DNA of 64,000 bases from positions 1 through 64,000 of the forward strand of contig DYLP01000004.1 of NCBI GenBank assembly GCA_020722005.1, written 5' to 3'. Positions 20,054 to 29,641 of this stretch are shown here, piece by piece (the stretch's first letter is position 1; every line of letters starts with the position of its first letter). The notes beneath the pieces were generated by a model. It was given only the letters and a program-made list of their open reading frames with translations. It ran no database searches and was not told the origin of the DNA. The stretch comes from Melioribacter roseus (GTDB lineage: Bacteria; Bacteroidota; Ignavibacteria; Ignavibacteriales; Melioribacteraceae). Position numbers and translations under genes: made by a program.

Positions 20054-22198
20054 TTATCTTACTACAACAAATTTGTGGTATGCCAGTTCACCGTTCGGCT
20101 TTTCGATAACCGCAATATAAACACCACTGCTGATTACCTGTTGACTCGAAGTTAACATATCCCAGGTAACCGAACCGGAGCGAGCAGGATCGTCGTGCAC
20201 AATTGTTTGAATAAGATCGCCGTTCTCGGTAAAGATTTTAATCGTACAAGTTCCTGGCAAATTAAAGAAGATAATTCCCCGCTGGTCGGTAAATCCGTAT
20301 GTTTTTAATAATGGGTCGTTGATATTGTATGGATTCGGCACAATTCGAACTTTCGATAAATCATCCGAAGACGGACGAGGCGGATTTACCCAAAAGATAT
20401 TCGGCACAAGGACGCGTGAACTATAGAGCATTTTGCCGCGCGTTGTCGGATCTGCATTCGGGTCGTTTTTGTCGATTTTTGCTTTAGACTGAACATAGTA
20501 ATAATATTGAGCACCGTAAAGTACAGTTTGATCTTTGAAAACGTGTTCAAGACCTCTGTCGTTTGCATCGGAATCATAAATTGTTTCATAAAATACTGTA
20601 TCCTGATTCGATACTCTCCTCATAATTCTGTAACCGGCAAAGTTAGGCATAGATTCGGCATCGGGACACGACCATTTGATTTCAACGCCGTCGCCGTATC
20701 CTGTTACGGTCAATTCCGAAGGCGGTGGTGGCGCTTGAGGTATTTGATAATTATGTTCGAAATTCCATTTTGCTCTGTATGCAGTCAACATTACTGAATC
20801 GATGCCACTACTTATCCAACGGTCTTTAATTTTATCCATTTCAGTGGCGTCGATTGGGAATGCAAATTCTTTCGGCAGCCAGCCTTTTTCTGGATCGGGC
20901 ATGTTCGGCGGATTTTCAAGAGTTTTGTCCAACCACTTTTTGCCTACTTCAATTGCTTTTTGGTACGAAAGTCCTGCAATACCAGATGCATAAACAATTC
21001 TAATCTTTTGACCCGGTTCGAATTTTTCGTATGGACCAAAAACACTTACCATCATAGGATTAGCACCCTGCTTTGTACCACCGGGATAATCGGAATAATC
21101 ATATGTATTCAATTCATCAGAATTACCGCCATGATGTGTTTCGGGCCAGACATTTCCTGTCATCGGGAAATAATCAGAGAAACCTCCTGCCAGAGCCCAA
21201 AAGTTTTTACTACCGTAGAGATCGTTTTCCACATTATATGGGATTCTTGTGGCTGTAGCTGCATATGTAATTCTCGGTTGTAAAAAGTCGTCCACATCAT
21301 CAGATGGATTTGTATATGGTTGTTTGGATGCATGTAGTATTGAAAAGAAATAGATGTCGCCAAAGAGCAATCTACCATCCTGTGTAACTATAGGAGCACC
21401 CATATCATCACCAGGTTTATCGGGATCGTCCGCACTGTATTGAAAAAATACTCGGGCTGTGTCACCTATTCTTCCTCCGTAATAATGATTCCACACCCTC
21501 GTCAGGTCTGGTCTTTCGTTAGAAGGAACTGCAGGTGTAATTCCTTTTGAATAATAGCTGTTTGCTCCATTCCCTTCCATTTTGATATAAAGCGAATCGA
21601 ATGTAAAATTCGATTTATTCTCAAAAGTTACTTCGAATATGATATAGTTATCATTGTAATTCTGACTCCATGCAAGAATTTTTCTATGCATTTCAATTCC
21701 GTAGACATACTCGCTCGAAACTTCAACTATTTGGTCGTACGTGCCGCCCGTAAATTTAGATGGGTCATAAACTCCGAAATTTTCCAGGTCGACAGTTTGA
21801 AAATTGACTTCCTGCACAGGATATCGGTAGCGAATATAATTTGTCATCGGTTTGGTAACTTTGCCAATTGGGAACTCGTCTGTAGTGGGACCGTATATCG
21901 GTAAAGTGTCGATTAATCCTGTGAAAGGATTAGGCCATTCCGACGTAGTTCCGATCTGGAATCCCGAGCCTGTATTGAGTTCTTTGTATTGACCTCTAAA
22001 TCCAATAACGTTATAATCGTTAGGGAAGAACCCGGCACGGTAATCGAAGTTGCCTTTATCAGCATTTGCAGTAATTCCGATCCAGACCCTTCCCATTTTC
22101 ATCAATGCTACTTCTTTTTCAGGCGGCAATTGAGCATATAGTGTTTGTATAGCCAGCAGGAGAAAAGTAAACACCGTTAATAATTTTTTCCTGTTCAT
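20054..22198 (-). CDS. Large exported surface protein with FN3 and FlgD/T9SS-like C-terminal domain
   Basis: 714 residues from the ATG at 22198. That start has GGAG nine bases upstream and gives a clean signal peptide (MNRKKLLTVFTFLLLAIQ); the ATG at 22213 would add five residues and has no good site. The N-terminal 490 residues are a beta-rich domain I cannot assign. It is followed by a fibronectin type III module (about residues 500-595, KWSCPDAESMPNFAGYRIMR) and a C-terminal FlgD/T9SS-like domain (VRIVPNPYNINDPL, then ISSGVYIAVIEKPNGELAYH). It sits directly after the TonB-dependent receptor, where Bacteroidota would carry SusD, but shows no SusD tetratricopeptide helices or lipobox. It is probably the surface glycan-binding partner of the receptor. 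The function is inferred only from position. Confidence 0.82.
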   Translation of the reverse strand: MNRKKLLTVFTFLLLAIQTLYAQLPPEKEVALMKMGRVWIGITANADKGNFDYRAGFFPNDYNVIGFRGQYKELNTGSGFQIGTTSEWPNPFTGLIDTLPIYGPTTDEFPIGKVTKPMTNYIRYRYPVQEVNFQTVDLENFGVYDPSKFTGGTYDQIVEVSSEYVYGIEMHRKILAWSQNYNDNYIIFEVTFENKSNFTFDSLYIKMEGNGANSYYSKGITPAVPSNERPDLTRVWNHYYGGRIGDTARVFFQYSADDPDKPGDDMGAPIVTQDGRLLFGDIYFFSILHASKQPYTNPSDDVDDFLQPRITYAATATRIPYNVENDLYGSKNFWALAGGFSDYFPMTGNVWPETHHGGNSDELNTYDYSDYPGGTKQGANPMMVSVFGPYEKFEPGQKIRIVYASGIAGLSYQKAIEVGKKWLDKTLENPPNMPDPEKGWLPKEFAFPIDATEMDKIKDRWISSGIDSVMLTAYRAKWNFEHNYQIPQAPPPPSELTVTGYGDGVEIKWSCPDAESMPNFAGYRIMRRVSNQDTVFYETIYDSDANDRGLEHVFKDQTVLYGAQYYYYVQSKAKIDKNDPNADPTTRGKMLYSSRVLVPNIFWVNPPRPSSDDLSKVRIVPNPYNINDPLLKTYGFTDQRGIIFFNLPGTCTIKIFTENGDLIQTIVHDDPARSGSVTWDMLTSSQQVISSGVYIAVIEKPNGELAYHKFVVVR

Positions 22199-22223
22199 AT
22201 ATAAAATCTCCATTTTGTTCTCT

Positions 22224-23498
22224 TTAAAAATCGATTCTTACGCCTACCCAGATATCTCTGGGCTCTCCAAACAGCCAGAAAGAATAATTAGGATCGTTAA
22301 TGTAAGGCTTTTCATCAGAGCGTAAGTCGCCTACTTTATCGTTGCCAGGGATGTAATAACCCGGCTGATTTTCTCTCAACTGATCGAATTCGGGTGAATC
22401 GTACATCGGTAAATGAAGCGAAGCAAGATATTTGTTCAGATCATTGTCGTCTTGAAATGCATATTCATAACGCATTAAACTGACCTTGAAATTAAACAGA
22501 TTGCTGATATCCACATAGAAATTTAATTTAAGATGACCGACGTCGACGACTTTATTGAGCTTCAAGTCGACCATGTAATAATCAGGCCATTGCATATTAT
22601 TACTTATATGAAGTTTGCCCAGCGGATTATACGTGAAGTATGAGCCGGCATACCATTCACCGAAAATAGTCATACTCCATCCGCCGAAAATTTTTGCACC
22701 TAGAATTTCTGGTCCCCAATCCATCGGCGAACGAAATGTCACGTTTGCATTTATTTTGGGACGTGGTAGAGCTCGCGACTCATTTCCCTGATAAAGACCT
22801 TCCTGGTCGTTGTTTATCGTAACATCTGAAATTATTTGTTTACCAGTCAACCCCGATTTACTCAACATATAGTTAAAATTGATCCAGAAATTCAACCAGG
22901 ATTGATCATTCTTACTCAATGTTACTTCGAAGCCTTGAATATCTTCGTACTCATTATTTGCAAGTCCGTCGTAATTCAACGTTCCGCTTGAAGTTTGATA
23001 TTGAACTTCTCCTGCCTGTCCGGTTATGTCTTTATAATACCCAGATAGTTGCATCAGGTAACCTTCGATGAAATTATAGGCAAGTCCCAGTTCGTAAGAG
23101 ATAGTCCTGGGCGGCTCCAGATTTGGATTCGACATATTATACAATCCATTTTTATCATATCGGTAACGGTATAAATACATCGTGTAATACGGTGGATTGG
23201 AACGGAAATGTCCGTAGTTAAAATAGAATTTGGAATTAGTCGTAACAGGGAAAGACACACCGATACGCGGGCTAACGGTAAAAAAATTTTTTATGGGTTG
23301 TAAAAATCCCGGATGCTCTTTGTCATATTGTTCCCATATTTCCCAGATATAAGACCTGCCATCACCAAGTAAAGCGAATAGGCTAGTATCAACTTTCTGA
23401 GGTCTAAATACTTCATCAGCAAATGGATCACCAGAGGGCCACTTGCCTCCACCACCGTTATAATAGTCGAATCGTACACCTAAATTTGCAACCAAACC
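22224..23498 (-). pseudogene. C-terminal part of the interrupted TonB-dependent receptor
   Basis: About 425 residues, in the same frame as the gene portion that ends at 23501. It starts in mid-barrel (GLVANLGVRFDYYN), has no signal peptide and no ribosome site of its own, and ends in a typical last strand (EPRDIWVGVRIDF). It contains ordinary outer-membrane strands such as GYLMQLSGYYKDITGQ and LYQGNESRALPRPKINANV. Only a TTG at 23493-23495 could serve as a start, which is implausible for a barrel that must be exported. It is the missing half of its upstream neighbour, separated from it only by the TAA at 23499-23501. If that stop is a sequencing error, the two make one receptor of about 1,082 residues. 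Confidence 0.88.
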
Positions 23499-25472
23499 TT
23501 AGTATGAAATTTGGTCCTGAATGTAAGCTGCAGTCTGGCTTGGCCAGCGATGATAATTAAATTCGTAGGTATTGTATGCATTAAGATTCCACTTTTCCCA
23601 GAAGTTATGTTTAATATCGATATAATTATATTCGAGCCCTGCCTTTATAAAGTTATGTTCATTAATTTGAGAAGCAATATCGAACTTCAACTGCAACTGT
23701 CGTACTTTTGTTCTATCATATAAGTCTCCCTCTTTACGGGCAAAGCGACGTGGAATTCCAGGAGGTCCATCATAACTTGGGAAAGTAAAACTACCAACTT
23801 TGTGCTGGCTTGCAAATTGCCACTTGCCATAGGGAGATTCGTCAACATATATTGGACCAAAATTGGTTACAATTGATGTATCACGGTTATCTCCTGTTGG
23901 TGAATAATTTTTTATATACAAATATCCGGCGGTAAATTCCCAGTAAGTACTATTGCTAACAACTTTGTTAATTGTGACTCCATTCATTAAGATGGTTTGA
24001 TTTAATATTGGATAGAATGATTGGTCATACCAATACTCAGGATTATTGGCGACATATTTAATGTTATTTATCGGCATAAATCCGCCGGCATTGCCTGCAT
24101 TTGGAGCATCACCCCAAGGTGGTCTTACAGGACTTAGCCCGATCTGTCGTTTCCACAGTCCATTGTAAGAGACACTCAATCCTCTCGAAGGAGTAGATTT
24201 TATTGTTGCCAGCGTTGTGTAAGATTTCTGACTTCTCAAAGTTAACGGCATTACATAATAACGCTCGCTTGAATTGTTTGAGATATAAAAAGTCGCATCA
24301 CCCGAGAATTTGCCTATTAAAGGCAAAGGACCACCGAATCCGCCATCAAAATTCCAGTCTCTCCCTTCTTCTTTCATTCTGTGGGATGCAAAAAGACTTT
24401 TCTGTTCGTCGGGTAATTCGTAATAACCAATTTGTTGTTTTAATTCGTCAGGTAAGTTACGTAATCCTTCATAGTCGGGTTCAGCCATATGCATCCATGT
24501 AGCAAAAAGATAAAGTTGATATGGAGTTACCTGTTTTTCGGGTTCCTTTCCTTTATTGTAATTTTCTGCCTGAGAAATCCAACCTGTAAATTTTGGATTT
24601 TGTTCACGCATATAGGGATCGTTCGCCCATGCGGCATCTGTACCAATAAATGCAACTTCAGGGTCAAGATATGCTCTGAGTGCATCATTATGCGGATCAT
24701 AGAAAGAAGGACCGAACCTTTTTAAATGCGGTTGATTTGCCGAAAATGAAAATGTACCGTGATAGCCTTCTTTTGAGCCGCTTTTGGTTGTAATATTAAT
24801 CAATCCCGAACGGAAATTACCATACTCAGCGTTATAACCGCCAGAGAGTAACGAAACCTGTTCAACGGCACTCATCGGAATTGACGTCTCAGCGTTACCG
24901 ACAGCCGAGTTGACGTACGACAAACCATTAACCATAGCGCCTGTTTGATCAGCACTGCCGCCTCTGATCGTAAGGAATCCATTTTCGGTCGATACGCCCG
25001 GTAATTTTGAAAGGAATGCATTAATTTCACGGACGCCCGAGGCTTCTTGTAATTGACCTGAAGAAACTACTAACTGGGTATTCGATACTTCTTTATGAAG
25101 CTCGTCTCTTTTAGCAGTGATGATAACTTCCTGACCTTCAATCACAGAAGGCTTTAATGCAATTTCGAGGTTTGTTACTCGATCGGCTGAAACAAAAACA
25201 TTTTCCACAATTTGAGTACCATAGCCGATCATGGATATCTGGATATCGTATGTTCCCACAGGAACATTTACGATAAAGAACTTTCCGTCGATATCCGTAG
25301 CCGCTCCGAGATAAGTATCCCTTATCACCACATTTGCACCAAACAGCGGCTCACCGGTTTGCTCGTCGATCACTCTACCGATAATACGACTCTTCGTCTG
25401 TGCATCCGAAATTGTCGATAGAGCAATAAGAGCCAATAACATTACAATAAATAATTTGAGTTTGTCCGTCAT
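23499..25472 (-). CDS. TonB-dependent receptor (SusC/RagA-like), N-terminal part ending at an in-frame stop
   Basis: 657 residues. There is a signal peptide (to about residue 24, SDAQ), a carboxypeptidase-regulatory-like domain at 29-115 (GRVIDEQTGEPLFGANVVIR), the plug at about 125-235 (NAFLSKLPGVSTENGFLTIR, then SLLSGGYNAEYGNFRSGLIN) and the first half of the barrel. It would import pectin oligomers across the outer membrane using TonB energy. The reading frame stops at TAA (23499-23501) after YIQDQISY, yet the same frame continues straight on as receptor barrel. One A-to-T change of AAA (Lys, common at this spot after the 'Y-x-Q-D' strand) explains it. GH43 lies 29 bases upstream and the 714-residue partner follows the C-terminal half. 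Either the strain has lost the receptor or the base is an error. Confidence 0.9.
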   Translation of the reverse strand: MTDKLKLFIVMLLALIALSTISDAQTKSRIIGRVIDEQTGEPLFGANVVIRDTYLGAATDIDGKFFIVNVPVGTYDIQISMIGYGTQIVENVFVSADRVTNLEIALKPSVIEGQEVIITAKRDELHKEVSNTQLVVSSGQLQEASGVREINAFLSKLPGVSTENGFLTIRGGSADQTGAMVNGLSYVNSAVGNAETSIPMSAVEQVSLLSGGYNAEYGNFRSGLINITTKSGSKEGYHGTFSFSANQPHLKRFGPSFYDPHNDALRAYLDPEVAFIGTDAAWANDPYMREQNPKFTGWISQAENYNKGKEPEKQVTPYQLYLFATWMHMAEPDYEGLRNLPDELKQQIGYYELPDEQKSLFASHRMKEEGRDWNFDGGFGGPLPLIGKFSGDATFYISNNSSERYYVMPLTLRSQKSYTTLATIKSTPSRGLSVSYNGLWKRQIGLSPVRPPWGDAPNAGNAGGFMPINNIKYVANNPEYWYDQSFYPILNQTILMNGVTINKVVSNSTYWEFTAGYLYIKNYSPTGDNRDTSIVTNFGPIYVDESPYGKWQFASQHKVGSFTFPSYDGPPGIPRRFARKEGDLYDRTKVRQLQLKFDIASQINEHNFIKAGLEYNYIDIKHNFWEKWNLNAYNTYEFNYHRWPSQTAAYIQDQISY

Positions 25473-25501
25473 AAATAACTCCCGCCTTTTATTGTAAAAA
25501 A

Positions 25502-27109
25502 TTACGGTTCGAATTTGAACCAGTCAAAATCAGTGTATCCGTTATTATCATTTTTCCCCCAGTTCAAAGAAAAAATTCCAACTTTTGCGCCGACCCATTT
25601 TCCTTCGCGCGCTTTGAATTTTTTTCCAATATTTTTGAAATTAATTCCATCCAAACTGTAACTGAAATTGCAGTATCCACCTTCGCTTACACTTACTCTT
25701 AAATATACGAGATTAGTCGAGATTTTTTCCTTTTCAAGGATTATTTCTTCACTTCCTTTATTAGCATTTTTATTTACCGCGTGATAGATAGAATAACCAT
25801 CTTCCCTCTTTTGAATACCGATATATGAGTAGTCGAGACCAAAAACAATCAAACCTGCAAATTCGCTTTCGTATCGCGGATTAAATTCGAGTTTTGTAGT
25901 TGCTTTAAATTCCAATCCGGGAAATTTTTGCATTAATAATTGTGGCACGTTCCAAAGATTACGAATCGTATCGCATACAGAATGTGAATAGAATCGGAGC
26001 CATCCGTTTCTTACTTTCCTGCTTGTCCATGACGTATCAAAATTTGCCTGCCATTGCCATTGCAATCCGGGATAATCAGAATCAAATTCGTCGTCTGTTT
26101 GAGGTACTTTTATATCAGTTTGAAGAGCGACTTTCGGTTTTGAGTAGTTCAATACCGGCTCGCCAATGCCATTACCGTCGTAATCAATTCCCATAACAGG
26201 CCAGTCGTCTTCCCACTTCATCGGTTGCAAATGAACAATTCTGCCATAAGCGTCTTTATCCTGAAAATGCAGGAACCACGATTCACCATCTGGAGTTTCT
26301 ACCCAGCCGCCTTGATGTGGACCATTAATATTTGTGGAACCCTGTTCGAGCACAATTTTATCTTCATAAGGACCATAAATATTTTTCGAACGCAGAACTA
26401 CCTGCCAGCCATCATGAACGCCTCCTGCAGGTGCAAATATATAATAATAACCGTTACGCTTATAAATTTTAGGACCTTCCATTGTCGGATGCTTTAGAGA
26501 ATCACAAAAGACCAATACTCCTTCGTCGAGTAAGGTTTCGCCGTCGGGGCTCATCTTATGAAGTGTTAGTCTGTGTTTAATTCCAGAACGGCTTCGAGCC
26601 CATGCGTGGACAAGATATGCATTCCCGTCGTCATCCCAAAGCGGAGATGGATCGATCCAGCCTTTTGCTTTTCGAATTAATTTAAGCGGTTGCCATGGTC
26701 CTCCGGGATTTTTCGATTTTGTCATAAAAATACCGTAATCGGGATCTCCATAATAGATATAAAATTCATTGTTGTGATACCGAATGCTCGGTGCCCAGAT
26801 ACCATTCCCATGCTGCGGTTTATTAAATTGTTCAATTGGATAATTTATTACGGCATGCCCGATAATTTCCCAGTTAACTAAATCTTTTGAATGTAAAATT
26901 GGCAAACCCGGGAAATGAGAAAAACTCGACGAGGTCATATAATAATCTTCGCCCACTCGAATAACATCGGGGTCAGAATAGTCGGCATGTATAATTGGAT
27001 TTTTATAAGTGCCGTCTCCATCATCGGGAATCCATACCTCGCCGTTTCTTTGCGAATATATTGATGTAACAAAGATTGTGACTAGATAAAATATTTTTCT
27101 TATCATCAT
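25502..27109 (-). CDS. Exported glycoside hydrolase family 43 protein
   Basis: 535 residues with a signal peptide (to about residue 20). The five-bladed propeller of GH43 covers residues about 30-320. The general base Asp is in HADYSDPDVIRVGEDYYM, the pKa-modulating Asp in GWIDPSPLWDDDG, and the acid Glu in HPTMEGPKIYKRNGYYYIF. Residues about 340-530 are a C-terminal beta-sandwich of the type seen on beta-xylosidase/arabinofuranosidase-like GH43 enzymes (GLIVFGLDYSYIGIQKREDG, then WVGAKVGIFSLNWGKNDNNG). In a pectin setting it probably trims arabinose, xylose or galactose side chains. Specificity cannot be read from the sequence. No T9SS tail. It lies two bases downstream of the 839-residue pectate lyase. 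Confidence 0.92.
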   Translation of the reverse strand: MMIRKIFYLVTIFVTSIYSQRNGEVWIPDDGDGTYKNPIIHADYSDPDVIRVGEDYYMTSSSFSHFPGLPILHSKDLVNWEIIGHAVINYPIEQFNKPQHGNGIWAPSIRYHNNEFYIYYGDPDYGIFMTKSKNPGGPWQPLKLIRKAKGWIDPSPLWDDDGNAYLVHAWARSRSGIKHRLTLHKMSPDGETLLDEGVLVFCDSLKHPTMEGPKIYKRNGYYYIFAPAGGVHDGWQVVLRSKNIYGPYEDKIVLEQGSTNINGPHQGGWVETPDGESWFLHFQDKDAYGRIVHLQPMKWEDDWPVMGIDYDGNGIGEPVLNYSKPKVALQTDIKVPQTDDEFDSDYPGLQWQWQANFDTSWTSRKVRNGWLRFYSHSVCDTIRNLWNVPQLLMQKFPGLEFKATTKLEFNPRYESEFAGLIVFGLDYSYIGIQKREDGYSIYHAVNKNANKGSEEIILEKEKISTNLVYLRVSVSEGGYCNFSYSLDGINFKNIGKKFKAREGKWVGAKVGIFSLNWGKNDNNGYTDFDWFKFEP

Positions 27110-27110
27110 G

Positions 27111-29630
27111 TCACTTCGAAATTAACATTTTTTTTGTGATTGATTTGCCATCAAAATCAAGTCGATAAAAATAGACGCCACTTGTAAGTCTGGAAGCATC
27201 AAAATTAATTGAGTGCTCGCCAGAATTTAAGATGCCTTTATAAAGATTTTCTACTTCTCTACCGAGTACGTCATAGACAGACAATTTCACATATCCCGAT
27301 TTAGATAAGCTGAAATCAATTCGTGTCGATGGATTAAACGGATTGGGATAATTCTGTTTTAAATTGAAACTGCCAGGGATTACCGGAGTATCGTTTTTAA
27401 CATCCGTTATTGTGGTAAGTTCATTAAGATAAATTTCGAGGGATGTATAGCCATCCTCGCCTACTAAATTTCGATCTTCTGGATTATTAGGGTCCAAACC
27501 GTTTGCTGTTTCCCAGTCATTCGCCATTCCGTCGTGGTCTGAATCAATCGGTACATTATAAGTATTTAATTCGGGCCAACCACCAACGTCTTCTTGAGAA
27601 TCAATAATTCCTTTGCCACCGCCTCCCCATTTTGTACCATAAGTAGCCGTGCCGGTTCGAGTTTCTTCAACAATGCGAGCGTCGATCGGATCGCGTTTGG
27701 GCAACGTTGCGCCAGCATTCTTTAAAACCAGTTCAAAAGCTTCTTCGGGCGATTGAACTGTAACTTCGGCAATGGGGAAAGGATTGTCGACTTTTACCTG
27801 CTCTTTAATTTCGGAAGTAATTCCCTGCACACCTTTACCCCAGTTATCCGCAGTTGCATCGGTATAACCAACTACATAATTGTCGGCAACATAAAATTTT
27901 CCGTAACCAGTATTTGTGCCTCCGTCAGTAGTTGGATTTACTATTCTATATGCCACACCTGAATTTGTAGCTGGTCCTGCTTTATAGTAATTAAGCCGTA
28001 CGTTCTGGTTTCCTTCTTCTCCGCCGTAAGCGCTGTTTGAACCCCAATTATAAATCACGTTATTTACAAAATCGACAATCTCTTTTTCAGGTTGACGATG
28101 ATATCGGCTTCCATTAAAACGAGGATTTCTGCTTTTGTGATGAGCCAATAAATTATGATGGAATGTGGCACCCATACCGCCCCAAATTCCACCATAACCA
28201 TGTGCACCTTTTGCATGCTGCGACTCGTTTAAGGATTCACTAATGATACACCATTGCATGGTAAAATTTTCATTGTCATAAAAGCTGGCGGCTTCGTCAA
28301 TACTCCACGACATTGAGCAATGGTCTATAATAATATTTCTATTTTCTCTGCCGTTAAAAGCATCATCCTCGATGCCATAAATGTCGCCCAGTCGAAAACG
28401 AACGTAACGTACTATAACATTGTCTGCGTCGATGATAACAGGATAATCTGCTATACAAATACCGTCTCCCGGAGCCGTTTGTCCTGCGATTGTAAGATTT
28501 CCGTTTTTAATTGACAACTTTGATTTGAGTCTTATTGTACCCGATACTCGAAATACAACCGTGCGTGGTCCGGATTGATTTATTGCATATCTTAAACTAC
28601 CAGGTTCATTGTTGTCTTCAAGAGTTGTCACCTCGTAGACGTCCCCTCCGCGTCCTCCTGATGTGTAACGACCATAACCTTCAGCTCCGGGGAAGGCAAC
28701 TATATTTGATGGGACATCTTTCGTATCAAATCCGACCTCAGCACCATAATAAATTGTATCGGAAGTTTTTGCATAAGCTCTATAGTAATAGTGCGTATTA
28801 GGCAATAAATTATCAAGCGTTACTGAAAAACTACCTGTGTCGTTCGCAGCTACAACATAATTGTCCTTAATTGTAGGATTCCCTGTGGTATTAAAGCAGA
28901 AACCTTTTTCAATAATATCAATATTTTTTTCGTTAATTATATTGCCATTTAAAACTGCCGTAAATGATGTTATACTTGTTGCAGGACTGGTCATAACAGT
29001 CAAGGGTACATCCTCACCAGTTATCGATTCAATGCCTGAAATCGAGAACTCCTGAAGAAATAGATATTTAGAAGGATTAGTTGACCCATCTGGTAACCAC
29101 GGATAAATTCTTACATAAATTTTTTGTTGGTCATTCAGTGTAGCATTTATATCGAAAGAATATTTATCCGGTGTATCTCTTCCAACTTCGATATAATCAC
29201 TGCTATTAAGTTTAATACGTTCAGAAAAATCGTTATAAACAGAATAGTATACATTTGCCTTCATTTTGCCGGTGCCGCCGGCATTCATATAAAATGAAAT
29301 ATTGGTTACATTCAATTTATATCCTGTTGATGGATAAGCTGTAAATTCGATATAACGTTCCTGATTTTCGGACGACTCATCTGGCCAGTTACTTCCCGTC
29401 CACCATCTTTGATATTTCCCAAGTGGTCCTGTCGAATTATCCGACAGCACACCTGTATAATCTCTCACTTCCATATTATGCCCAGCAGCTGGCAGACCTA
29501 AAATATTTCCTTCGGTGAATGTTACTTCCTGATTTTCAATTAAATCCCATTTTACAACGGCATTACTTTGTCCGATTGCCATTCCGTTCAAAATGGCTAA
29601 GAAGAACAAAAATGAGAATATTTTTTTCAC
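27111..29630 (-). CDS. T9SS-secreted pectate lyase (PL1) with N-terminal beta modules
   Basis: 839 residues. After the signal peptide come a beta-sandwich module (about 25-210) and an FN3-like module (about 215-305, LNGNIINEKN, then NLLPNTHYYYRAYAKTSDTI). The PL1 parallel beta-helix occupies about 310-690 (VAFPGAEGYGRYTSGGRGGD, IIIDHCSMSWSIDEAASFY, HHNLLAHHKSRNPRFNGSRY with the catalytic Arg). It cleaves polygalacturonate by calcium-dependent beta-elimination. A calcium-binding, thrombospondin-3-like loop follows (DSDHDGMANDWE). The last 85 residues are a T9SS type A sorting domain (LKQNYPNPFNPSTRIDFSLS, ending in KKMLISK), so it should be anchored on or released from the cell surface. The catalytic domain is a close relative of the one in the next gene upstream. 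Confidence 0.94.
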   Translation of the reverse strand: MKKIFSFLFFLAILNGMAIGQSNAVVKWDLIENQEVTFTEGNILGLPAAGHNMEVRDYTGVLSDNSTGPLGKYQRWWTGSNWPDESSENQERYIEFTAYPSTGYKLNVTNISFYMNAGGTGKMKANVYYSVYNDFSERIKLNSSDYIEVGRDTPDKYSFDINATLNDQQKIYVRIYPWLPDGSTNPSKYLFLQEFSISGIESITGEDVPLTVMTSPATSITSFTAVLNGNIINEKNIDIIEKGFCFNTTGNPTIKDNYVVAANDTGSFSVTLDNLLPNTHYYYRAYAKTSDTIYYGAEVGFDTKDVPSNIVAFPGAEGYGRYTSGGRGGDVYEVTTLEDNNEPGSLRYAINQSGPRTVVFRVSGTIRLKSKLSIKNGNLTIAGQTAPGDGICIADYPVIIDADNVIVRYVRFRLGDIYGIEDDAFNGRENRNIIIDHCSMSWSIDEAASFYDNENFTMQWCIISESLNESQHAKGAHGYGGIWGGMGATFHHNLLAHHKSRNPRFNGSRYHRQPEKEIVDFVNNVIYNWGSNSAYGGEEGNQNVRLNYYKAGPATNSGVAYRIVNPTTDGGTNTGYGKFYVADNYVVGYTDATADNWGKGVQGITSEIKEQVKVDNPFPIAEVTVQSPEEAFELVLKNAGATLPKRDPIDARIVEETRTGTATYGTKWGGGGKGIIDSQEDVGGWPELNTYNVPIDSDHDGMANDWETANGLDPNNPEDRNLVGEDGYTSLEIYLNELTTITDVKNDTPVIPGSFNLKQNYPNPFNPSTRIDFSLSKSGYVKLSVYDVLGREVENLYKGILNSGEHSINFDASRLTSGVYFYRLDFDGKSITKKMLISK

Positions 29631-29641
29631 GATAGCTCCTG

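Noticed and set aside
22224..23495. The C-terminal receptor half as an independent gene starting with TTG
   Set aside because: No ribosome site, no signal peptide, and it begins in mid-barrel in the same frame as its upstream neighbour.
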